Source of the DNA: Robertkochia sediminum
GTDB lineage: Bacteria; Bacteroidota; Bacteroidia; Flavobacteriales; Flavobacteriaceae
Direction: 5' to 3'
NCBI RefSeq assembly: GCF_016786255.1
Contig: NZ_JADMKT010000064.1
Location: forward strand, 145,911 to 209,910
DNA length: 64,000 nt
Shown here: positions 15,916-22,857 of the stretch, one piece after another
Layout: each line of letters starts with the position of its first letter
Position numbering within the stretch: the stretch's first letter is position 1
Translations under genes and position numbers: made by a program
The notes under the pieces: model-generated
The model's database searches: none
Told to the model about the DNA's origin: nothing
Seen by the model: only the letters and a program-made list of their open reading frames with translations

Positions 15916-16299
15916 ATGAAAACATTATCAATTATCGCAGCATTCCTGCTCACAGTAACTGCCGTACAGGCAAACAACGACAACTCCATCGATCCTGACA
16001 AAACCAATCCTTATACCGAGGTAGCGTCTTACAACCTAACCCCCTTGTGTTATGCCGCTGCCAAAGGCGATGTTGCGAAGGTTAAAGAACTTATCGAACT
16101 GGGGGCCGATGTAGACGCCACCTCCAGAGGCTATACACCACTAATGTATGCCGCTCGATACAATCACTGCAAGGTGGTTAAAGCGCTTCTTAATGCGGGA
16201 GCTGAAGAAGATGTAAAGCACAGCGTTCTGAAAAAGACCGCTTACGATTTTGCCGCGATCTCCAATGCCGATGAGGCCATGACAATACTTGATCAGTAA
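15916..16299 (+). CDS. exported ankyrin-repeat protein
   Basis: A 127-residue protein with a Sec signal peptide (MKTLSIIAAFLLTVTAVQA, cleavage after residue 19) and about two to three ankyrin repeats: TPLCYAAAKGDVAKVKELIELGADVDA, TPLMYAARYNHCKVVKALLNAGA, and a partial third. It should be periplasmic, where small ankyrin proteins act as binding partners; catalase-linked or toxin-immunity roles are known for some relatives, but nothing nearby supports either. Monocistronic, ending at a perfect palindromic terminator. Confidence 0.88.
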   Translation: MKTLSIIAAFLLTVTAVQANNDNSIDPDKTNPYTEVASYNLTPLCYAAAKGDVAKVKELIELGADVDATSRGYTPLMYAARYNHCKVVKALLNAGAEEDVKHSVLKKTAYDFAAISNADEAMTILDQ

Positions 16300-16333
16300 A
16301 AGAGGAGACTGAAAATAACTATTTTGATTTAGC

Positions 16334-16366
16334 GCAAAAAAAACCCCGGGATATCCCGGGGTTTTT
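16334..16366. terminator. bidirectional terminator (24-bp perfect palindrome)
   Basis: Palindrome 16341-16364, with arms AAACCCCGGGAT and ATCCCGGGGTTT, flanked by A- and T-runs. It serves the convergent ankyrin gene and the small membrane protein gene. Confidence 0.92.
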
Positions 16367-16388
16367 TCCTTTAAAGCACCGTGATCCC

Positions 16389-16556
16389 TTAGAAAGTGAA
16401 TCCGGTTGCCAACCTGTATACAAATGCGTATAACACTACCATAAGCCCTGCGAAGCTTACGATACTAATGAATTTTAACAGAACAGCCGCAGTGCGGTTA
16501 TTCAATTCTTCAAAAGAGGTACGGTAAAGATTTTTTAGAAGTAAAAATGTTGTCAT
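16389..16556 (-). CDS. 55-residue single-pass membrane protein (DUF6747-like)
   Basis: ATG at 16556 to TAA at 16389. The 55 residues have a polar N-terminal half (KNLYRTSFEELNNRTA) and one C-terminal transmembrane helix (about 28-47), ending YAFVYRLATGFTF. The YAFxxRxxTGFxF ending matches, from memory, the small flavobacterial family DUF6747; that assignment is tentative. It converges on the ankyrin gene with a shared bidirectional terminator. A 12-bp palindrome lies 22 bp upstream of the start. Function unknown. Confidence 0.75.
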   Translation of the reverse strand: MTTFLLLKNLYRTSFEELNNRTAAVLLKFISIVSFAGLMVVLYAFVYRLATGFTF

Positions 16557-16577
16557 AAAGTGCTATTACTAATTAAA

Positions 16578-16589
16578 CAAAACGTTTTG
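16578..16589. promoter_or_regulatory. 12-bp palindrome upstream of the small membrane protein
   Basis: CAAAACGTTTTG is a perfect palindrome 22 bp upstream of the ATG at 16556, a position fitting an operator. No regulator gene is next to it. Confidence 0.35.
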
Positions 16590-16792
16590 ATTAGCATACA
16601 GCAGATCGTTCTGGTGAAGAAGTCAGGGAAAAAAAGCTATTTAACCTTTAAAGATCCTCAATACTATCCGGGACCAGAAATAAGAAAATGGGGCATTCTT
16701 AATTCTGCCTTCTAAGCTAAATTAAAATCAATTTTTGAAGAAAAATTCTTACGATTTCCCGATGAAATACCAATTATATAGACGTACGAAAC

Positions 16793-17569
16793 TTATTGCG
16801 GGTATCCGTATTTTTCGATCGCAGCGCGAATATGAGCGATTCGGTTGTCCGGATCGGGGTGAGTACTCTGAAACTCAGGGGTTCTGTTCGGTCCTGCTGC
16901 CGATTTAAGGATCTGCTGTACTCCGATCATGTCATGAGGGTCGTAACCCGACCGGATCATAAACCGTACACCGAGGTCGTCACTCTCCAGCTCGTCACTA
17001 CGACCATACTTCATATTGATCATATTGGCGACTACTGCAGCCATTTGTGTGGTGGCAACGCTTTCTGACCCGATGGCCACTCCACTTAAAATACCCTGGG
17101 TTAGCCCTTGTTTTGACATCTGGTCTGCACTATGGCGCCCAACCACATGACCTATCTCATGCCCCAGCACTCCGGCTAACTGCCCTTCGGTCTCCAGCTT
17201 TGTGAAAAGCCCATAGGTAATAAAGATCTGTCCGCCAGGCAGTGCAAAAGCATTGATCGTTGACGGATCTGCCAACAAGTGAAATTCAAAACTATAAGGG
17301 GTTTCCCTGGCCACGGTATTGGCCACCAGTTTATTTCCCACGGCATCTACCAGGGCCTGTGCCTCGCGACTGGGATGAAGACCTCCGAACTGAGCAGCCA
17401 TTTGCGGGGCACTGCGCAACCCCAGGGCTACCTCTTCATCCGGCGATATGGTAATGTGTTGTTCCTTTCCGGTATAGGGATTGGTCTCGGCAGAAGAGCA
17501 GTATTTAAAGACCGCAAAAAGCACGATCACCACTCCGATCATAAAACGGAAGCCTACTTTTGTTCTCAT
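16793..17569 (-). CDS. M48-family metalloprotease, membrane-anchored
   Basis: A 258-residue zinc protease. The N-terminal hydrophobic segment (about 8-24) anchors it or serves as a signal. The zinc motif HEIGH is in VLGHEIGHVVGRHSADQM, and the third ligand is expected in SDELESDDLGVRFM. The short single-domain M48 form resembles LoiP/YcaL-type periplasmic proteases involved in outer-membrane protein quality control. A Cys in the membrane segment (FKYCSSAE) could be a lipobox-like site, making it a lipoprotein. It follows the M15 peptidase gene on the same strand with a 65-bp gap. Confidence 0.9.
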   Translation of the reverse strand: MRTKVGFRFMIGVVIVLFAVFKYCSSAETNPYTGKEQHITISPDEEVALGLRSAPQMAAQFGGLHPSREAQALVDAVGNKLVANTVARETPYSFEFHLLADPSTINAFALPGGQIFITYGLFTKLETEGQLAGVLGHEIGHVVGRHSADQMSKQGLTQGILSGVAIGSESVATTQMAAVVANMINMKYGRSDELESDDLGVRFMIRSGYDPHDMIGVQQILKSAAGPNRTPEFQSTHPDPDNRIAHIRAAIEKYGYPQ

Positions 17570-17634
17570 GAGCTAAACATTTATAACACAGCAGTGCAGG
17601 AAGATCGTAAGGAGGTGGTTCAATTTACAAAAAA

Positions 17635-18348
17635 TTAGTTTTTGAGCTGCGGATTTATATCCATGATATGTTCATTTTTATAGGCTTCCAGCAATCGTCC
17701 GCGTAGTAATTGTCCGCCATAGAGTTCAGCAGGTTCAATGAGCGATTCCAGTTCAAGCTCCAGAAAAGCCTTCAACATGGGTTTGGAGAGCGGAGCATAG
17801 CTGTAGTGCCAGGGCTCATAATGAAATCCCTTTCGATCCGGGTCGTTCGTATAGACCAGGAAAAATCCGTAATCACCGGCATGGGCATCCATCCATTGCT
17901 TCATCTTCGCGAATGGGCCGCCATCCTCAAATTTATCGGCCACGAGCAACCCCTCTGTTTCTCCGGCTGCCTCATCGACAAGATCCATATCGGTACCCCA
18001 ATGATGCCGCGATGTACCGGGAATGGTAGAATACTCGGTAATGCGTTCTACTACCTGCAAGGGGGTAAGACCTTCTTTCCTGTATGTCTTGTATTTGTCG
18101 TTCCATATCTCTGCCTGTCGGCTGTAACTGCGAAATCCGGACACCACTTTTAAAACGACACCTTCTTTTGCGGCAGCTTCAGCCATCTTCTTAAATGCCT
18201 CCACCACCTCAGGCTGCAATCCTGAAAGGTCGTCGCGCATCGCTACTGCGACCCTTCCGCTTAAAAGATCTACAGAAAATTCCTGAGCATGCGAGCAGAG
18301 CACACTCGTAAAAACCCAACACAGCAGGAACACTTTAATTTTCATCAT
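17635..18348 (-). CDS. M15-family D-alanyl-D-alanine carboxypeptidase-like protein
   Basis: A 237-residue exported peptidase of the VanY/DacB type that trims peptidoglycan stem peptides. It has a signal peptide (to about residue 21, SHAQ). Zinc ligands are in SRHHWGTDMD (first His and Asp) and FHYEPWHYSY (last His with catalytic Glu), with VSGFRSYSRQAEIW preceding them. The start overlaps the stop of the double GNAT gene by 4 bp (ATGA), so the two are co-transcribed and probably translationally coupled. ATG at 18345 is an alternative start. Confidence 0.92.
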   Translation of the reverse strand: MMKIKVFLLCWVFTSVLCSHAQEFSVDLLSGRVAVAMRDDLSGLQPEVVEAFKKMAEAAAKEGVVLKVVSGFRSYSRQAEIWNDKYKTYRKEGLTPLQVVERITEYSTIPGTSRHHWGTDMDLVDEAAGETEGLLVADKFEDGGPFAKMKQWMDAHAGDYGFFLVYTNDPDRKGFHYEPWHYSYAPLSKPMLKAFLELELESLIEPAELYGGQLLRGRLLEAYKNEHIMDINPQLKN

Positions 18349-19304
18349 TTTGCCTGTTTTCCCGAATTTAAAGATTTCTCCATATAAAAATGCGGTCCTA
18401 TTTTGGGGATATCGAATAAAGGACCGATAGTACGATATTCGGCCCGCTTGTAAAATCCAACCGCCTTTTCACGGGCATTCATCCAGATAAGATCCCCACC
18501 GCGGGCGACCACCTCGTTTTCCGCCTTATTCAACAGGGCACCACCAACGCCTTTACCACGATATTCATCGATTATGGCCATTCCCCTTAACTGGTACACC
18601 CCGTCTTCCTGTTTTCCGGGACGGCCGGTAAGCATAAGGGTTGCCACCCCCACCAACCGACTTTCATAGTAGGCTCCGAGGTGAAAGGTCGTTGCCAGCT
18701 CATCACCATTGAAAACAGCGCTCTCCGGCGGCCTTCCGCTTCGCAGCACCGGATGACGTACCTCCAGTACAGTGCTTTTATCAACCAGTCGCAGGTGGTA
18801 GTTCGGATTGACCCTGGCAAACAACTTCGCCGGCAAACCTTCGTAATCAAAATCTTTTATATGAAGCATCCCAAGTTTTTCGACCACCCTTAATGAAGCT
18901 ACATTATCCACATGCACATGGGCGTAAATACGCCATAACCGCAACCTGAAAAATCCGTAGTCCATAGAAGCTTCGGCCGCTTCTGTGGCATAGCCCTGTC
19001 CCCAGTATTTTTTAAAAAAGCGATACCCCACCTCTGTGATACCCTCTGCGGGATGAAGTTTGAGTCCGCACCACCCCAGAAAGGCATTATCTTCTTTACG
19101 GATCACCGCCCACCGGCCGATACCGTACTTCCTGTAATCTTCATACCGTTGCAAAAACGCTTCCGCTTCGGCGGTTGAGGCAAAAGGGCTGTCTCCGGTA
19201 AATTGCAGTACTTCACTATCGGCATTGAGCGCGTAAAGCTCCATCCCGTCGCCGGGCATGAACTCCCTCAGGTAGACCCTAACCCCCTCTGTAATTCGCT
19301 TCAT
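18345..19304 (-). CDS. double GNAT acetyltransferase fusion
   Basis: A 319-residue protein with two GNAT domains. Residues 1 to about 150 are RimJ/L-type (RVYLREFMPGDG, GYRFFKKYWGQGYATEAAEA with the acetyl-CoA loop, HVDNVASLRVVEKLGM). Residues about 165-315 are a second GNAT with its own loop (RGMAIIDEYRGKGVGGALLNKAE) and the typical FYKRAEYRTIG end. Both acetyl-CoA pyrophosphate loops look intact (GQGYAT and GKGVGG). Substrates are unknown: the first half suggests N-terminal or ribosomal-protein acetylation. Overlaps the M15 peptidase start by 4 bp. Confidence 0.9.
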   Translation of the reverse strand: MKRITEGVRVYLREFMPGDGMELYALNADSEVLQFTGDSPFASTAEAEAFLQRYEDYRKYGIGRWAVIRKEDNAFLGWCGLKLHPAEGITEVGYRFFKKYWGQGYATEAAEASMDYGFFRLRLWRIYAHVHVDNVASLRVVEKLGMLHIKDFDYEGLPAKLFARVNPNYHLRLVDKSTVLEVRHPVLRSGRPPESAVFNGDELATTFHLGAYYESRLVGVATLMLTGRPGKQEDGVYQLRGMAIIDEYRGKGVGGALLNKAENEVVARGGDLIWMNAREKAVGFYKRAEYRTIGPLFDIPKIGPHFYMEKSLNSGKQAK

Positions 19305-19445
19305 AAAGAAAAATATGAGCCTTTAAGATAATCTTTATTTCACAAATCCGGAGCCCTTACCTGAAGAAGGATCCTGAGAATCAACACCCTTAGCACCTCC
19401 TCCTTTTTGAGGGGCTGTTTTTGCCAAAATGACTGCAATTTTTTT

Positions 19446-19477
19446 TTGGTTATAATTTCAAAGAATTTATATATTTG
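19446..19477 (+). promoter_or_regulatory. promoter of tRNA-Gly
   Basis: TTG (19446-19448), a 21-nt spacer and TATATTTG (19470-19477): the full Bacteroidota consensus. The transcript would start within a few bases of the tRNA 5' end at 19488. Confidence 0.8.
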
Positions 19478-19487
19478 CACCCGGAAT

Positions 19488-19560
19488 GCGGGAGTAGCTC
19501 AGTTGGTAGAGCGTCAGCCTTCCAAGCTGAATGTCGCGAGTTCGAACCTCGTCTCCCGCT
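19488..19560 (+). tRNA. tRNA-Gly (anticodon TCC)
   Basis: A 73-nt cloverleaf. Acceptor GCGGGAG pairs with CTCCCGC, the D arm is GCTC...GAGC, the anticodon stem TCAGC/GCTGA holds the loop CTTCCAA (TCC), and the T arm is GCGAG-TTCGAAC-CTCGT, where the last pair is a G-T wobble. The CCA end is not encoded. A perfect promoter precedes it and a strong terminator follows. Confidence 0.97.
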
Positions 19561-19565
19561 CTAAG

Positions 19566-19592
19566 CCCAACCTTATGGTTGGGTTTTTTTTT
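19566..19592 (+). terminator. terminator of tRNA-Gly
   Basis: CCCAACC-TTAT-GGTTGGG followed by nine T residues, 6 nt after the tRNA. Confidence 0.93.
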
Positions 19593-19641
19593 GCCATAAA
19601 CCGGGAGGTAAACCTCTTTCATATTATGTAACTTTACGATT

Positions 19642-20373
19642 ATGAACGAAAAAGCGCTTACACGCATTAACAAATACCTGAGCGAAGTAGGATTTTGCTC
19701 CCGCCGGGAAGCCGATAAACTGATCGCCCAGGGCCGGGTTACGGTTAATGGGGAGCTTCCCGAAATGGGCTCCAAGGTGAGTCCCGAAGACGAGATCAGA
19801 GTAAATGGCAAACTCATTAACGAGCCTGAAGAAGCTCCAGTATACCTCGCTTTCAATAAACCCGTGGGTATTGTTTGCACCACAGACACCAGGGTCGAAA
19901 AAGACAACATCATTGACTACATCAATTACCCAAAGCGCATCTTTCCCATAGGTCGGCTTGACAAGCCCAGTGAAGGCCTCATCTTTCTTACCAACGATGG
20001 CGACATCGTTAACAAGATCCTGCGGGCGCGCAACAATCACGAAAAAGAGTACGTGGTAAGGGTGAACAAACCGGTAAATAAAGATTTTATAAGACGTATG
20101 CGCAGCGGTGTTCCCATTTTAGGAACAGTTACCAGAAAATGCTTTGCCGAGCAAACCGGGCGTTACGAGTTCAGGATCATACTCACCCAGGGACTCAACC
20201 GCCAGATCAGGCGTATGTGCGAATACTTCGATTACAGAGTAACCAAACTTAAACGGGTGCGCATCATGAATGTAAACCTTGATGTGGAACCGGGTAAATG
20301 GCGCTACCTGACCCCTAAAGAGGTTGGCGAGATCAAAAATATGGTCTCCGATTCGTCAAAGACCCACCGCTAG
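19642..20373 (+). CDS. rluF: 23S rRNA pseudouridine synthase, RluF type
   Basis: A 243-residue RsuA/RluB/E/F-family enzyme that isomerises a uridine in 23S rRNA (U2604 in E. coli for RluF). An N-terminal S4 RNA-binding domain ([31 protein letters not shown]) precedes the catalytic domain with the Asp in [19 protein letters not shown] and the conserved [16 protein letters not shown]. The RluF rather than RsuA assignment rests on the motif KPSEGL and overall resemblance. Monocistronic after the tRNA terminator; convergent with pepE. Confidence 0.9.
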   Translation: MNEKALTRINKYLSEVGFCSRREADKLIAQGRVTVNGELPEMGSKVSPEDEIRVNGKLINEPEEAPVYLAFNKPVGIVCTTDTRVEKDNIIDYINYPKRIFPIGRLDKPSEGLIFLTNDGDIVNKILRARNNHEKEYVVRVNKPVNKDFIRRMRSGVPILGTVTRKCFAEQTGRYEFRIILTQGLNRQIRRMCEYFDYRVTKLKRVRIMNVNLDVEPGKWRYLTPKEVGEIKNMVSDSSKTHR

Positions 20374-20472
20374 CAGCCCCTGGAGACAGGTTAAACCCAA
20401 ACTCCGCAGACTCTGGAAAAGAGACAACCCTAAGTTAGCTCAATACACCAACAGTCCACCAACAGCTTCCCT

Positions 20473-20568
20473 GCAACAGGTCGGGAGAAGTTAACTTCGG
20501 CCCCGGGTTCGAGTTTTCCGGCAACAGGTCAGGACAAATTAACTCCGGCCCCGGGCTCAAGTTCCCAG
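20473..20568. repeat. 48-bp tandem duplication covering the pepE 3' end
   Basis: Units 20473-20520 and 20521-20568 abut and are about 80% identical. The second encodes the last 12 residues of PepE plus its stop; the first lies just beyond the stop and would read as a mutated copy (GKLEPGAEVNFS) without the stop. A weaker third trace may be present near 20387-20420. Confidence 0.8.
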
Positions 20569-21233
20569 GCATCTTTTCCCTGCTCAAAGATACGGGCGGT
20601 AAGAGGGCCGCGAAGCACGATGTTATCTCCCTTAACTTCCAGCCAGCTGCCTTCGCGCAATCCCACCACAGGAATGCGATTAAGGGTATGAAACTCCTTG
20701 ATCCTGGTCTCCCGGGTCTCGCCCATATGGGTACTCCCCTCCACAGGATCGAGATAATGCGGATTCAAATTAAAAGGTATGGCCCCAAGGGTTTTAAAGC
20801 TGGGCGGATAAATAATAGGCATGTCGTTGGTGGTTTGCATACTGAGCCCCGTAATGTTAGATCCGGCACTGGTACCCAGGTAAGGCATTCCCGAATAGAT
20901 CTTTTCACGCAACACCTCCATAACGCCCTCCCCGTAGAGCTTTGTTACCAGCAAAAATGTATTTCCTCCACCCGTAAACACAGCCTCGGCATTTTTAAGA
21001 CCTTCCACGGGATCCTCATAGGTGTGAAGTCCCACCACCTTCTTCCCCAAGGGCGACAAACCCTTTGCAGCCACTTCGGTATAGGCATCTTCAGAGATAC
21101 CTCCAGGGCGGGCATAGGGTATAAAAGTAATCGTATCGACCTGCTCGAACATGGATTCAAGCGCCGGTAAAAGGTATTCAAGATAAGAAGCGCCGTGTAC
21201 TGTAGAAGTACTGGCTACGATCATATTTTTCAT
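20529..21233 (-). CDS. pepE: dipeptidase E (peptidase S51, PepE)
   Basis: Cytoplasmic serine peptidase that hydrolyses Asp-X dipeptides. The 234 residues begin MKNMIVASTSTVHGASYLEYLLP. The nucleophile Ser is in YLGTSAGSNITGLSM, VFTGGGNTFLL is the conserved glycine stretch, and NPHYLDP and VVGLREGSWLEV carry the His and Glu positions of the family. The frame is open from 21308, but the ATG at 21233 gives the family N terminus. The gene's 3' end is part of a 48-bp tandem duplication. Confidence 0.92.
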   Translation of the reverse strand: MKNMIVASTSTVHGASYLEYLLPALESMFEQVDTITFIPYARPGGISEDAYTEVAAKGLSPLGKKVVGLHTYEDPVEGLKNAEAVFTGGGNTFLLVTKLYGEGVMEVLREKIYSGMPYLGTSAGSNITGLSMQTTNDMPIIYPPSFKTLGAIPFNLNPHYLDPVEGSTHMGETRETRIKEFHTLNRIPVVGLREGSWLEVKGDNIVLRGPLTARIFEQGKDAWELEPGAGVNLS

Positions 21234-21399
21234 GAGAAGAACGTTTTGCTGTCCCTGCAAAGATGGGCATTTTATTGTTTTTAAAACAACTTCAGGAGAA
21301 GCCTGCATCGATCATCCTTCAAACACAAGCACCTCGCTTCCCGCTGTTTTTATTTTGATTAGATCTTTTTAATGGTTAATTTCAATAAAAAATTTGCTC

Positions 21400-22140
21400 T
21401 TGAAACATTTACTTACCATAACACTCTGCCTCTTCACCCTCCTCGGTCATACTCAGGACGATCGCGTTCCGATCATCGGAAAGGTGCTCTACATCAACAC
21501 GAATGTACCCAATGAGAATGTGATCAATATCACTGCAGAAACCGCTACAGCCACAGACGACAACGGGGAATTCATGATCGACGTAAAAGAAGGAGACATC
21601 CTGGCCTTTACTTCGCTTAACTACCAGTTCAAAACGGTAACCATCACTGCAGATATGATCGAAAAGAACAGGATCGTGGTCACCGTCGATGAAAAGATAA
21701 CCGAACTGGACGAGGTGGTGATCACCCCCGAGAACAGGGAGAAATTCCTGGAGCTCAAAGGAGAGGAGTTCAAGAAGATCGATTACCAGACCGATATGTC
21801 TACCAAGGTAGATAATGTAGCCCTCCCGCTGCAGGACCAGGGAATGCAATACGGACTCAATTTTGTTAACATCTTTAAAGCCCTTTTCAACGCCAACAAT
21901 AAGAATGGGGAAAACCTGCCGACCATTAAGGTATCGGAGGTATTGAGGCAGGTATACGATGACGAATTCTTCGTAACCGACCTCAGCATTCCTCAGGATA
22001 AGATCAACGAATTTCTGGTCTATATCGATCAGAACACCCCTCCCAGGGAGCTCTTGCGAAAAGATCAGGAATTTCAACTTATCGATTACCTGGTCAATCA
22101 GAGCAGGAGCTTTAACGAACTGCTAAAAGAAGGACAATAG
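21400..22140 (+). CDS. exported carboxypeptidase-regulatory-like domain protein
   Basis: A protein of about 246 residues starting at TTG (TTGAAACATTTACTTACC, read MKHLLTITLCLFTLLG), with a signal peptide cleaved near THAQ-like GHTQ. An N-terminal CarboxypepD_reg-like beta-sandwich domain (VPIIGKVLYINTNVPNENVIN...FTSLNYQFKTV) is followed by a helical region of unknown type. An in-frame TTG at 21394 is an alternative start; no ATG is suitable. Such domains precede TonB-dependent receptors in Bacteroidota but this protein has no barrel. Role unknown; possibly co-transcribed with the DUF6702 gene 150 bp downstream. Confidence 0.8.
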   Translation: MKHLLTITLCLFTLLGHTQDDRVPIIGKVLYINTNVPNENVINITAETATATDDNGEFMIDVKEGDILAFTSLNYQFKTVTITADMIEKNRIVVTVDEKITELDEVVITPENREKFLELKGEEFKKIDYQTDMSTKVDNVALPLQDQGMQYGLNFVNIFKALFNANNKNGENLPTIKVSEVLRQVYDDEFFVTDLSIPQDKINEFLVYIDQNTPPRELLRKDQEFQLIDYLVNQSRSFNELLKEGQ

Positions 22141-22290
22141 CCCACCGGAAAACACCCTCAGCTTTACATTCAGACACCCCACCCTCTTAAACAAGAGCGA
22201 TGCAGTTCGTGGCTAATGGCAGAAGTTATCATCTTTTTAACATGATAAATGCCAAAAAAGGGATACTTTTCGCGCGTTCAAAAAAATCGC

Positions 22291-22794
22291 ATGAAAAGAA
22301 TTTTAGCCCTCCTCCTATGCTGCTTGCCCTTGCTTTCAGCAGGTATCCTGCACAAATATTACGTAAGTGTAACCGACATCAACTACAACGCAGAAAGCCG
22401 TTCGATACAGATCATTGCACGTTATTTTACAGACGATCTCGACCTGTTACTAAGCGAGCGATACGGCATTAAAGCTGGCCTAATGACCGATGAAGAATCG
22501 GCTCAAGCCGACTTTTTCATTGAAAAATACCTTAAAACAAAGTTCAGGATATACCTGGATGGTGAATTACAAACCTTCGAATTCCTCGGAAAGGAATACG
22601 ACTCCGATCTCACCAAATGCTACCTGGAGATCAAAAGTATCGATCCGGGCAGCTATAGCAGTATCCGGGTTGAAAATGAGGTGATGACAGAACTTTTTGA
22701 AGAGCAGAAACACATTACCCATATTAAATTTCCGGAAGGAAAGAAGAGTTTTCTCTTACACAAGGGGAATGATAAAGCTTTGTTAAACTTTTAA
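22291..22794 (+). CDS. DUF6702 family exported protein
   Basis: A 167-residue protein with a signal peptide (MKRILALLLCCLPLLSAG). The mature part starts HKYYVSVTDINYNAESRSIQI, the typical DUF6702 beginning, and ends with VENEVMTELFEEQKHITHIKF...LL. It is commonly found immediately upstream of an M1 aminopeptidase gene in flavobacteria, as here (63 bp gap), suggesting a functional link. Function unknown. The frame extends to 22249, but the ATG at 22291 starts the signal peptide. Confidence 0.85.
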   Translation: MKRILALLLCCLPLLSAGILHKYYVSVTDINYNAESRSIQIIARYFTDDLDLLLSERYGIKAGLMTDEESAQADFFIEKYLKTKFRIYLDGELQTFEFLGKEYDSDLTKCYLEIKSIDPGSYSSIRVENEVMTELFEEQKHITHIKFPEGKKSFLLHKGNDKALLNF

Positions 22795-22857
22795 CGTAAA
22801 AACCATTAAAAGCTAAAAATTTATATTTTTCGCGACTTAAATCACTTAAAAACAACT

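Noticed and set aside
19407..19631. 74-codon open frame across tRNA-Gly
   Set aside because: It spans the tRNA promoter, tRNA and terminator.
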